Of a stretch of DNA of 28,519 nucleotides, positions 21,828-28,519 are shown one piece after another. Position numbers and translations under genes: made by a program. The stretch is from an uncultured Treponema sp. (GTDB taxonomy: Bacteria; Spirochaetota; Spirochaetia; Treponematales; Treponemataceae). Under the pieces are notes generated by a model. That model was not told the origin of the DNA. It did no database searches and saw only the letters and a program-made list of their open reading frames with translations. Location of the stretch: assembly GCA_938045195.1 (NCBI GenBank), contig CALINC010000099.1, forward strand, positions 1 to 28,519. Reading direction: 5' to 3'. How positions within the stretch are numbered: position 1 is the stretch's first letter; each line of letters begins with the position of its first letter.

Positions 21828-22385
21828 ATGGAGCTTCTTGCAACGGGATGGATCCGCGGTGCTTTCGGGCTTGACGGATTTGTAAAAGTTGAAAGTTTTT
21901 CCGGGGAGTATGAACACTTTTTAGAGTTTGATACGGTTTTTTTACAAATCCCTGCGAAAAAAATAGGAGAGAAAAATATAACAGAAGTCCGGTTTGAGGT
22001 AGAACAAACTATATTGCGTCCAACCGGTGCTCTCTTAAAATTAAAAGGGATAGACACTCCCGAAGCCGCTAAGGTGTTAGCGGGTTCAGAGGTGTTTATC
22101 CCGCGTAACAAGGCTGCCGTCTTAAAAAAAGGCGAGGTCTATGTTCATGATCTTTGTAATTGTTATCTTGTATGCGAAGGTACCCGTATTGGAAAAATTA
22201 CAAGTGTAGCAGAAGGCGGGGGCGGCTATCTTTTGGAAATTCTTAAAGAAAAAGATTGTGCCGGTAAAACCTCCGAGGCTGCTGCGGTTTCCGTCTTTTA
22301 TGTTCCTTTTAATAAGGAATTTATCGGAGAAATTGACATAAAAGCCGGAACTGTGGAGCTTATGCACCGCTGGATTCTTGAATGA
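21828..22385 (+). CDS. rimM: Ribosome maturation factor RimM
   Basis: A 185-residue 30S assembly factor that acts on the 16S rRNA 3' domain with S19. The N-terminal RimM domain shows ATGWIRGAFGLDGFVKVESF, and the C-terminal PRC-barrel region contains VHDLCNCYLVCEGTRIGKI and later VPFNKEFIGEIDIKAG. No separate ribosome binding site is visible, but the start is 2 bases after the khpA stop, so reinitiation is likely. It overlaps trmD by 4 bases (ATGA). Confidence 0.93.
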   Translation: MELLATGWIRGAFGLDGFVKVESFSGEYEHFLEFDTVFLQIPAKKIGEKNITEVRFEVEQTILRPTGALLKLKGIDTPEAAKVLAGSEVFIPRNKAAVLKKGEVYVHDLCNCYLVCEGTRIGKITSVAEGGGGYLLEILKEKDCAGKTSEAAAVSVFYVPFNKEFIGEIDIKAGTVELMHRWILE

Positions 22386-23113
22386 GATTCAATGTGCTGA
22401 CCTTATTCCCTGAAATACCGAAAGCCTTTTTTGAAACTTCAATAATGGCAAAAGCGGTTGAAAAGGGGATTATTAGCTGCAATTTTGTAAATATCCGGGA
22501 CTTTGCTTTCGACAAGCACCGCTCTTGTGATGATTTAACCTACGGCGGCGGAGCCGGAATGCTGATGCTTCCCCAGCCGCTTGCTTCGGCATTGGATTTT
22601 GTAGATGCTTCAAAAAAACGGGTTATTTATGTAACTCCGTCCGGTAAACCGTTTAATCAAAAATACGCCGAAGCACTTGCCTGCGAGGACGAATTGGTAT
22701 TTATTTGCGGAAGATATGAGGGAATCGACCAGCGGATTATCGACGAATATGTCGATGATGAAATTTCTGTGGGAGATTATGTTATGTCATCCGGCGAACT
22801 TGCGGCACTGGTTATTATCGATTCCGTGTATCGTTTGATAGACGGGGTTATTTCAGGAGAATCGCTTGAAGAAGAGAGTTTTTCGGATTCTTTGCTTGAG
22901 TATCCGCAGTATACAAGACCGAGAAATTTCCGGGGCAGAGAAGTCCCGGAGGTGCTTTTGTCCGGTCACCATTTGAATATTCAAAAGTGGCGTTTAAAAA
23001 AGCGGATTGAAAAAACGCTTAAAAACAGACCCGATCTTATTGAAGAAGCAAAGAAGTCGGTGCTTTGGACAAAAGATGCAGAAAAAATATTTAAGGAGTT
23101 GCAAAATGAGTGA
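22382..23113 (+). CDS. trmD: tRNA (guanine-37-N1)-methyltransferase TrmD
   Basis: A 243-residue SPOUT methyltransferase making m1G37 in tRNAs, which prevents frameshifting. The trefoil knot is evident from FICGRYEGIDQRIIDEY and EISVGDYVMSSGELA, with DDLTYGGGAGMLM earlier and VPEVLLSGHH towards the C-terminus. All catalytic regions are present. It overlaps rimM by 4 bases and rplS by 8, the usual tight packing of this operon. Confidence 0.96.
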   Translation: MRFNVLTLFPEIPKAFFETSIMAKAVEKGIISCNFVNIRDFAFDKHRSCDDLTYGGGAGMLMLPQPLASALDFVDASKKRVIYVTPSGKPFNQKYAEALACEDELVFICGRYEGIDQRIIDEYVDDEISVGDYVMSSGELAALVIIDSVYRLIDGVISGESLEEESFSDSLLEYPQYTRPRNFRGREVPEVLLSGHHLNIQKWRLKKRIEKTLKNRPDLIEEAKKSVLWTKDAEKIFKELQNE

Positions 23114-23465
23114 TCTTATAATGAAGATTGAAGCAAAACAAAAAGCTGAAAACCCGCCGGTTTTCCGAGTAGGCGACACGGTAAAAGTTCACTTTAAAAT
23201 TGTTGAAGGAAAAACCGAGCGAATTCAGATTTATGAAGGGTTGGTACTTTGCTTTAAAAATGCCGGAATCGGCAGAACATTCACCGTGCGGAAGAATTCA
23301 AACGGTGTGGGCGTAGAGCGCGTTTTTCCCCTGCATTCGCCGCGAATTGCAAAAGTAGAAGTTGTACGTCCCGGTAAAGTGCGCCGAGCAAAGCTATACT
23401 ATATCCGTGAGAAAATCGGTAAGGCTGCAAAAATTAAGACCAGAATCGAAAGCAAAAAGAAATAA
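23106..23465 (+). CDS. rplS: 50S ribosomal protein L19
   Basis: A 119-residue L19, with FRVGDTVKVHFKIVEG and RIQIYEGLVL early, then GVGVERVFPLHSPRIAKVEV and VRRAKLYYIRE. I start it at ATG 23106, with AAGGAG 7 bases upstream; the frame is open further upstream inside trmD but that extension is not protein-like. It is the last gene of the operon. Confidence 0.96.
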   Translation: MSDLIMKIEAKQKAENPPVFRVGDTVKVHFKIVEGKTERIQIYEGLVLCFKNAGIGRTFTVRKNSNGVGVERVFPLHSPRIAKVEVVRPGKVRRAKLYYIREKIGKAAKIKTRIESKKK

Positions 23466-23483
23466 AACCATCATACATATTTT

Positions 23484-23517
23484 AAACGGAAACTCAATCA
23501 ACTTTGAGCTTCCGTTT
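23484..23517 (+). terminator. Hairpin after rplS, probable terminator
   Basis: AAACGGAA/TTCCGTTT with an inner CTCAA/TTGAG (one A-C mismatch) around a 6-base loop makes a stem of 13 pairs, 18 bases after the rplS stop codon. The T-run is short, so termination may be partial. Confidence 0.5.
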
Positions 23518-23575
23518 GCCGTATTATCGACTCTCTTAACCCTGTATATCGGCTGGAGTAAAATCCGGTAAACTC

Positions 23576-23604
23576 TTGCATTTTTGTAATTTTTATTTTA
23601 TAAT
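23576..23604 (+). promoter_or_regulatory. Promoter of the J-domain protein gene, close to the start codon
   Basis: TTGCAT (23576-23581) and TATAAT (23599-23604) are spaced by 17 bases. The ATG at 23620 is only 15 bases beyond the -10 box, with no ribosome binding site between. Confidence 0.65.
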
Positions 23605-23619
23605 CACTCTTTGAAAATT

Positions 23620-24417
23620 ATGAAACAAAGCGAATATTATGCCGTTCTTGGTATAGGGTCTGACGCTTCTATTGCAGAAGTAAAAACGGCTTTTAGAAAA
23701 AAAGCAAAAATTCTTCATCCCGATTTAAACGCTTCTTTCGCTGCTGCGGAAAAAGAAAAATCCGAAACAGAGATGCGTCTGCTTCTCTGCGCTTATCAAA
23801 ACATATTAAAAGAAAAAAATGCGAATAACTCTTTTTCGGAAGAATTTGATTTTTTTACGCAAAAGCCGCACGGTGAAAACTTCGATTACCGGTTTTGGCT
23901 TTTAAAACGTTCGGATTACGAAAGTAGAGCCAAGTTAATTTTTTTCGATTTATTTCATGGGCTTGAAGGTGAGGCAGTCGAAGAATATAATACGAGGCGT
24001 TCTGAAGCCGGCGGTTTCTATCTTTCAAAATATTTTAACCGCGAAGATTTTATGGATTGCGGATTTGTTCTTGCCGAAGAACTTTATTTTAGGGGCGAAT
24101 ATTATGAGTCTTTTTTGCTCCTTGAAGAAATTTTTTATTTGGAAAAAGAAAGCCCGTATTTTAAACACTTTTTTCCCGAAGTTGAAATTTTATTAAAATC
24201 GATTCTACGCGATAAACTTTATCGGTATGTTGAAGACGATTTAGCACTTGACTGTTATGAAGCCGCTTTAAATTTCAATTTTAAAAATTCGGATAAGGCT
24301 AATATTTTGCGGCGGTTAGCCGAAATTTACAATAAATTCGGCGACGGCTTTAAGGCTCAAAACTGTTTTAATGAAGCAGTCCGTTTAAGCCCGAAATTGG
24401 CGGGCTTAAAATTTTAA
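23620..24417 (+). CDS. J-domain protein with TPR-like C-terminus
   Basis: A 265-residue protein. Residues 4-60 are a J domain (YYAVLGIGSDASIAEVKTAF) with the essential H33-P34-D35 in ILHPDLN, so it should stimulate a DnaK-type chaperone. It has no Gly/Phe or zinc-finger region and so is not DnaJ itself. The rest is helical and acidic. The C-terminal part (ILRRLAEIYNKFGDGFKAQN, then CFNEAVRLSP) looks like one TPR unit, and residues about 160-185 (VLAEELYFRGEYYESFLLLE) may be another, suggesting client or partner binding. I start it at ATG 23620; TTG 23611 in frame lies at the predicted transcription start. Specific function is unknown. Confidence 0.8.
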   Translation: MKQSEYYAVLGIGSDASIAEVKTAFRKKAKILHPDLNASFAAAEKEKSETEMRLLLCAYQNILKEKNANNSFSEEFDFFTQKPHGENFDYRFWLLKRSDYESRAKLIFFDLFHGLEGEAVEEYNTRRSEAGGFYLSKYFNREDFMDCGFVLAEELYFRGEYYESFLLLEEIFYLEKESPYFKHFFPEVEILLKSILRDKLYRYVEDDLALDCYEAALNFNFKNSDKANILRRLAEIYNKFGDGFKAQNCFNEAVRLSPKLAGLKF

Positions 24418-24438
24418 ATGAGGTAATTGGAGTAACGT

Positions 24439-25185
24439 ATGATTATTATAAAAACACCGGAACAAATAGACGGGATAAGAAAATCGTGTAAAGCTCTTGC
24501 GCAGCTTTTTGAAGAATTGAAACCGGTAATAAAGCCCGGAAAAACAACAAAAGAATTGGATGATTTTTGTGTTGCATATATAAAAAAAATCGGAGGAAAA
24601 CCTGCATGGTATTCCGAAAATTTTCCGGGTGCTGCATGTATTTCCATAAATGAAGAGGTTATACATGGGCTACCGGGCAAGCGGATAGTAAAAGACGGCG
24701 ATTTGGTTTCAATGGATATAGGCATTGATTTAAACGGCTATATAAGCGATGCCTGCGTAACATATCCTATAGGTAATGTCAGCAAGGAAAATTTAAAACT
24801 GTTGGAAGTTACGACGCAATGCCTCTATGCAGGTATTAAAGCATGTAAAGCCGGAAACCGTATATCCGATATTTCCAAAGCCGTATACACTTTAGCTACT
24901 GCGCATAATTACGGCGTCGTTTATGACTATTGCGGACACGGTGTCGGCTTAGGCGTGCATGAAGACCCTAGTATTCCTAACGTACCTGAAAGAATGCGTC
25001 CTAATCCCCGTTTGCGTGCAGGGATGGTCGTTGCAATCGAACCGATGATAAACATCGGTACCGCCGATGTTGAAACAAAAAAAGACGGCTGGACTGTGGT
25101 AACTGCCGATAATTCCGTTTCTTGCCACATGGAACATACGGTTGCTATTTTTGAAGACCATACTGAAATTTTATCAAAACTGTAA
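24439..25185 (+). CDS. map: Methionine aminopeptidase (type I)
   Basis: A 248-residue cytoplasmic metallopeptidase removing the initiator methionine from new proteins. All five metal ligands of the type I enzyme are present: D93, D104, H167, E201 and E232, with H76 in EVIHGLPG for catalysis. The motifs SMDIGIDLNGYISDAC, CGHGVGLGVHEDPSIP and AIEPMINIG are typical. There is no N-terminal SH3-binding or zinc extension. GGAG lies 8 bases before the ATG. It is followed after 24 bases by the exonuclease gene. Confidence 0.96.
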   Translation: MIIIKTPEQIDGIRKSCKALAQLFEELKPVIKPGKTTKELDDFCVAYIKKIGGKPAWYSENFPGAACISINEEVIHGLPGKRIVKDGDLVSMDIGIDLNGYISDACVTYPIGNVSKENLKLLEVTTQCLYAGIKACKAGNRISDISKAVYTLATAHNYGVVYDYCGHGVGLGVHEDPSIPNVPERMRPNPRLRAGMVVAIEPMINIGTADVETKKDGWTVVTADNSVSCHMEHTVAIFEDHTEILSKL

Positions 25186-25209
25186 TCGGTTTAATATGAG
25201 GGATAGACT

Positions 25210-25980
25210 ATGACTTCCGTAATTTCATGGAATGTAAACGGAATAAGAGCCGTTGAAAAAAAAGGTTTTTTGAATTGGCTGAATACCGAAGCACCTGATA
25301 TTCTGTGTTTGCAGGAAACAAAGGCTCGCAAAGAACAGCTTTCGGAAGAATTAAAGGCAGCTGACTTGCCCTGCGGAAAATATTTTACGTATTGGGCATC
25401 TGCAAAACGAGCCGGTTATTCGGGAACGGCTATATATTCAAAAAAAGAGCCGCTTTCAATCCGGACAATTGGCTTAAAAGAATTCGATGATGAAGGCAGA
25501 GTTATCGCCGCCGACTTTGAAAAATTCTCAATTATTTCGGCATATTTCCCAAACTCGCAAGAAGCCGGTGCAAGACTTAACTATAAACTCGCTTTTTGTT
25601 CTGCGATATTACAATTTTGCGACGCGATAAAAAAAGAGGGAAAAAATATTATCCTGTGCGGAGATTATAACATTGCCCATAAGCCTATTGATTTGGCAAA
25701 TCCTAAAGCCAACGAAAATAACCCTGGATATTTCCCCGAAGAGCGGGCATGGATGGATGTGTTTACAAGCTCAGGCTACACTGACACTTTTAGATATTTT
25801 TGTGCGGAACCGAAGCAATATACATGGTGGAGCTACCGATTTCATGCCCGCGAAAAAAACATCGGATGGCGTATAGATTACCACTGTGTAAATAACGAAT
25901 TTGTTCCCGCACTAAAAGAATCGGTAATCCTTAAAGAAGTACAGGGTTCCGACCACTGCCCGATAAAATTGGTATTTTAA
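25210..25980 (+). CDS. exoA: Exodeoxyribonuclease III / AP endonuclease (ExoA/XthA)
   Basis: A 256-residue enzyme of the ExoIII class, cutting at abasic sites and acting as a 3'-5' exonuclease in base excision repair. Catalytic elements are ISWNVNGIRA, E36 in CLQETKA, the GDYNIAH region in the middle, WWSYRFHAREKNIGWRIDY, and the C-terminal GSDHCPI with D248 and H249. Length and motifs match the family throughout. AGGGAT precedes the ATG. Co-transcription with map is likely from the short gap. Confidence 0.95.
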   Translation: MTSVISWNVNGIRAVEKKGFLNWLNTEAPDILCLQETKARKEQLSEELKAADLPCGKYFTYWASAKRAGYSGTAIYSKKEPLSIRTIGLKEFDDEGRVIAADFEKFSIISAYFPNSQEAGARLNYKLAFCSAILQFCDAIKKEGKNIILCGDYNIAHKPIDLANPKANENNPGYFPEERAWMDVFTSSGYTDTFRYFCAEPKQYTWWSYRFHAREKNIGWRIDYHCVNNEFVPALKESVILKEVQGSDHCPIKLVF

Positions 25981-26017
25981 ATTCACGAGACTTACTGAAC
26001 GTACTTATAAAAAATGC

Positions 26018-26194
26018 GGGGCTGTCCTGAAAGTTTAAAACATCCTATTTATTTTAGAATAGTACTATGTATAATCTTTGTTTAAGTTTTATACAATCGA
26101 AGAACACATTATCAGCTTTGCTGACGGGGCATCTGTAAAAAATCTAACAAAGTTTTTTGCAGCTTCCCTATACTTTTGGTCAACCGCAAATTAA
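26018..26194 (+). mobile_element. Possible decayed insertion-sequence end with HTH remnant
   Basis: GGGGCTGTCC at 26018-26027 resembles the outer end of several insertion sequences. About 50 bases on, the plus strand from 26078 can be read as 38 codons with an HTH-like stretch (TIEEHIISFADGASVKNLTK) ending at TAA 26192. No second end, no full transposase and no target duplication are visible. The region 25981-26198 otherwise holds nothing I can name. Confidence 0.25.
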
Positions 26195-26198
26195 AAAA

Positions 26199-26384
26199 TC
26201 AGTTGTTTTCAATCTCGACAAGCTGTGCATCAGGAGCATTTTTGCGTACGGATTCTATGCCGTTTAAACAACTTGCTTTTGTTTCATAAGCTTCACCTAC
26301 GGCAATTACTTCACCGTTTCCTGCTTTTAGCCTAAAGCGGAATTTATTTGCTTTGTCTTTGTAAATTTCAAATTTTCCTGCCAT
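26199..26384 (-). CDS. DUF1508 (YegP-like) protein
   Basis: A 61-residue single-repeat DUF1508 protein. The motif is clear: GKFEIYKDKANKFRFRLKA, then GEVIAVGEAYETKASCLNGI and SVRKNAPDAQLVEI. The E. coli relative YegP has two such repeats and no firm function; the fold is a small beta-alpha unit. An AAGGA ribosome binding site lies about 8 bases before the ATG at 26382-26384. It is a single-gene unit on the opposite strand to its neighbours. Confidence 0.9.
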   Translation of the reverse strand: MAGKFEIYKDKANKFRFRLKAGNGEVIAVGEAYETKASCLNGIESVRKNAPDAQLVEIENN

Positions 26385-26413
26385 AATAAAATCCTTATAG
26401 TTATATTATTGTT

Positions 26414-26441
26414 AGTATAACCGATATTTACGGATTTGTAA
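26414..26441 (-). promoter_or_regulatory. Probable promoter of the DUF1508 gene
   Basis: On the minus strand TTACAA (26436-26441) and TATACT (26414-26419) are spaced by 16 bases, about 30 bases upstream of the start codon. Confidence 0.45.
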
Positions 26442-26561
26442 AGCCCCTTAATAAAATTTTGCTTTTTTCCAAATTATAATCAAGGCATTCCGTGAAAGAG
26501 CATACAACAGAATTTATATTCCTTATGTCTCATATAGCTTTAGGATTTGGCATCTATAGTA

Positions 26562-26594
26562 GGTAAAAATTGATTTCCGCTTGATAATTTTACC
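26562..26594 (+). repeat. Imperfect inverted repeat upstream of thiI
   Basis: GGTAAAAATT (26562-26571) and AATTTTACC (26586-26594) can pair with one bulged base around a 14-base loop, 40 bases before the thiI start. It may affect thiI expression; there is no further evidence. Confidence 0.3.
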
Positions 26595-26633
26595 CTGATG
26601 GACTTTTTTCGGCTTTTCGTATACACTGAAAAA

Positions 26634-27800
26634 ATGAGTGAAATTTGTTATCTTGCGAAAATCGGCGAAATAAACTTAAAAAAAGGAAATCTAAAAGATT
26701 TTGAATTGAGGCTTTCTCAAAATTTACAAAAATATCTTATTGGTGCAAATGCGAAAATAAAGGTTCGTGCCGGAAGAATGTTTGTTACGGTCAATGAAGC
26801 GTTCAGAGATAAGACGGAAAATGCTTTGAGTAAGCTCATCGGAATTACCGGCTGGGCGGAAGCAATTCCCGCAGAAAAATCGTTTGATGCAATTGTGCAA
26901 GTCGCACGGCAAGAGGCAATTAAAGCCCGCGAGGCAGGCTGTAAAACATTCAAAATAGAATCTCGGCGCGGCGAAAAAACATTCCCGATGAAGTCCTACG
27001 AAATTTCGCGGGAAGCCGGCGGCGTTATCCATACGGAAGGAATTCTTACTGTTGATGTCCACAATCCCGACATTATCATTTCGATAGAAATCCGCGAAAA
27101 AGCCTTTGTTTACGGCATTGAACATAAGGGCAGGCGGGGTTTACCGTGCGGCTGTTCCGGCAGAGGATTGCTGCTTCTTTCGGGCGGAATCGATTCACCT
27201 GTTGCAGGTTTTAAAATGCTCACACGCGGGATGAAACTTGATTATATCTATTTTCATTCACACCCGTACACCCCGCCTGAAGCACAAGCTAAGGTTGAAA
27301 AACTGGCTGCCATTCTTGCCGAGTTCGGGCTGGGCGGGTATCTTAATATTGTTCCCTTTACGAAAGTCCAGCAGCGTTTAAAGGAGAGAACCCCTGAACC
27401 GTACTTAACACTGATGATGCGTATTTGTATGATGAAGATAGCGAATATGACGGCTTCGAGTATAAACGCAAAATGCTTAGTTACCGGCGAAAGTTTAGCT
27501 CAAGTTGCGAGCCAAACTATCGAAAACATCACGGTTACTAATTCATTTGCGGAATATCCCGTCTTCCGTCCGCTTATCGGTACCGACAAAGAAGACATCA
27601 CCAATCTTGCAAAACAAATAGGCACCTACGAAACTTCAATTCTTCCGTATGAAGACTGCTGCGTTATGTTTTCTCCGAAGCATCCCGTTCTTCATGCCGC
27701 CCTTACAGCTGCAGAAGATATTTTTGCCCGTCTCGAAATTGAAGATTTATTAAAAGAAGCATACTCTCAGCGGACGGTAAAAAAATTTGAATGGACGTAG
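26634..27800 (+). CDS. thiI: tRNA 4-thiouridine synthetase ThiI, without rhodanese domain
   Basis: A 388-residue enzyme that adenylates U8 of tRNA and, with a sulfur donor, makes 4-thiouridine; it can also serve thiamine thiazole synthesis. Domains are an N-terminal ferredoxin-like and THUMP RNA-binding region (to about 165, including SFDAIVQVARQEA) and a PP-loop ATPase with SGGIDS at 183-188. C342/C343 in EDCCVMFSPKHP match the conserved active-site Cys. The C-terminal rhodanese domain of the E. coli enzyme is absent, as in Bacillus, so sulfur likely comes straight from a dedicated cysteine desulfurase. I start it at ATG 26634 (MSEICYLAKIGEI); ATG 26598 would add a 12-residue extension. No good ribosome binding site is seen at either. 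Confidence 0.93.
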   Translation: MSEICYLAKIGEINLKKGNLKDFELRLSQNLQKYLIGANAKIKVRAGRMFVTVNEAFRDKTENALSKLIGITGWAEAIPAEKSFDAIVQVARQEAIKAREAGCKTFKIESRRGEKTFPMKSYEISREAGGVIHTEGILTVDVHNPDIIISIEIREKAFVYGIEHKGRRGLPCGCSGRGLLLLSGGIDSPVAGFKMLTRGMKLDYIYFHSHPYTPPEAQAKVEKLAAILAEFGLGGYLNIVPFTKVQQRLKERTPEPYLTLMMRICMMKIANMTASSINAKCLVTGESLAQVASQTIENITVTNSFAEYPVFRPLIGTDKEDITNLAKQIGTYETSILPYEDCCVMFSPKHPVLHAALTAAEDIFARLEIEDLLKEAYSQRTVKKFEWT

Positions 27801-27921
27801 AAACAAGAACACTCTTGTAAATATCACTTAGCAACATGTGAAAAGCGAGAGCTGCTCGGTTCTTCAAGCCATTTATTATATATATGCAAAAAAGAAAACT
27901 AAATTAATTTAGGTATTAAAT

Positions 27922-28519
27922 ATGAAGCAATATACATCTTACCTTTTTGATATGGGTTCTACCTTATTGGAATTCCATAATCCAAAATGGAATGAAAGTG
28001 AAATACTTAAAAACGGTCATAACCGTATGATAGCTTATATTTCTAATATTTACGGTAAATTCATTGCCGATAAAATAGACAAAGAAGTTATTTTACCTTG
28101 GTATGACTATGTTGAAAAAGAGCGTAAAATTAAGAGAATAGAATACCGTATTTGTGAAGCCTTGTTCTTAAAATTTGGAGAGTTGGGTATACATGTTTCT
28201 TATAAGGAAATTATTGAAATATTGAAAAAAGATTATCTTGATTTTTATAATTATGCTCATCCGAATGAAGGAGTGATTGATTGCCTTAAATTTTTAAAAG
28301 AAAAGAAGTGTAAAATCGGTGTTGTTTCAAACATTATGTACCCCAAAGAAATATATCTTGAAATTTTTAAGAGAGAAGGGCTTGATTTATTTATTGATAA
28401 TTATACTTTCAGTTATGAAAATACCTATATGAAGCCTCATTCTTCTATTTTTTTACGAGCTCTGATGCCGCTGGATGCAAAAATTTCGGAAACGCTTATG
28501 GTGGGCGATAATGAAAAAG
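27922..28519 (+). CDS. HAD-superfamily hydrolase, C-terminus cut by window end
   Basis: 199 complete codons are visible before the right edge. Motif I is YLFDMGSTLLEF, with the nucleophile D10; the second Asp of the usual DxD is replaced by Gly (D-M-G), as happens in a subset of HAD proteins. Motif II is GVVSN (Ser), motif III is the Lys in YMKPHSSIF, and motif IV begins with MVGDNE at the edge. The helical cap between motifs I and II makes it a subfamily I (haloacid dehalogenase/phosphoglycolate phosphatase-like) member. The substrate is unknown. The gap 27801-27921 before it holds a short ACAAGA/TCTTGT hairpin and nothing else I can support. Confidence 0.85.
   Translation, partial: MKQYTSYLFDMGSTLLEFHNPKWNESEILKNGHNRMIAYISNIYGKFIADKIDKEVILPWYDYVEKERKIKRIEYRICEALFLKFGELGIHVSYKEIIEILKKDYLDFYNYAHPNEGVIDCLKFLKEKKCKIGVVSNIMYPKEIYLEIFKREGLDLFIDNYTFSYENTYMKPHSSIFLRALMPLDAKISETLMVGDNEK

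Noticed and set aside
23466..23571. Short frame after rplS reading ILNGNSINFELPFAVLSTLL, faintly like a ThiS/MoaD protein
   Set aside because: It has no start codon with a ribosome binding site, overlaps rplS in another frame and contains the hairpin at 23484-23517; the likeness is too short to support a gene.

Overview
The window is AT-rich and reads as a piece of a Treponema chromosome (spirochaete). This rests on gene content and protein style: a treponeme-type LptD, spirochaete-style lipoproteins, the rplM-rpsI-recX and rpsP-KH-rimM-trmD-rplS clusters, and an AT-rich, A/T-homopolymer-rich coding style. An oral or hoof-lesion treponeme such as the denticola/pedis group is plausible, but species cannot be fixed from the sequence alone. 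No rRNA, tRNA or CRISPR array was seen.

Region 1 (1-3720, almost all minus strand) is accessory. It starts with the N-terminal part of a YafY/WYL-type regulator that runs off the left edge. A dense toxin-antitoxin patch follows: a vapBC pair, a plus-strand remnant of a YoeB toxin, an orphan ribbon-helix-helix antitoxin, an alpha/beta hydrolase, an MNT/HEPN pair whose HEPN gene is frameshifted, and an intact DinJ/YoeB pair with a perfect 21-bp inverted repeat over its promoter.

Region 2 (3720-3955) is a gene-free gap. It holds a strong hairpin with a U-run on the minus strand and two CCTCC tracts, which could be the 3' end of a small RNA.

Region 3 (3956-16138, plus strand) runs: a putative beta-rich exported protein; a small two-helix membrane protein; ribosomal proteins L13 and S9 behind a consensus promoter; recX overlapping rpsI; an HTH-receiver regulator; a two-domain class II aldolase-like protein; a highly structured 200-bp spacer; a propeller-like lipoprotein overlapping a one-helix membrane protein; an FMN alpha-hydroxy-acid oxidase-like protein; rsuA; and a 1091-residue LptD homologue.

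Region 4 (16166-19188, minus) is a ctp-rsmE-wecG/tagA-like operon. Divergent from it is recQ (19293-21188).

Region 5 (21227-25980, plus) is housekeeping. It holds the rpsP-khpA-rimM-trmD-rplS ribosome and tRNA maturation operon, a J-domain protein with a TPR-like tail, map and an exoIII-type nuclease.

Region 6 (25981-28519) holds a gap with a possible decayed insertion sequence, a minus-strand DUF1508 gene, thiI without a rhodanese domain, and a HAD phosphatase cut by the right edge.

Most of the window is ordinary core genome. The places that most deserve a second look are the toxin-antitoxin patch, the candidate small RNA beside it, the structured spacer before the lipoprotein gene, and genes whose promoters sit almost on the start codon (recQ, the J-domain gene, perhaps ctp).
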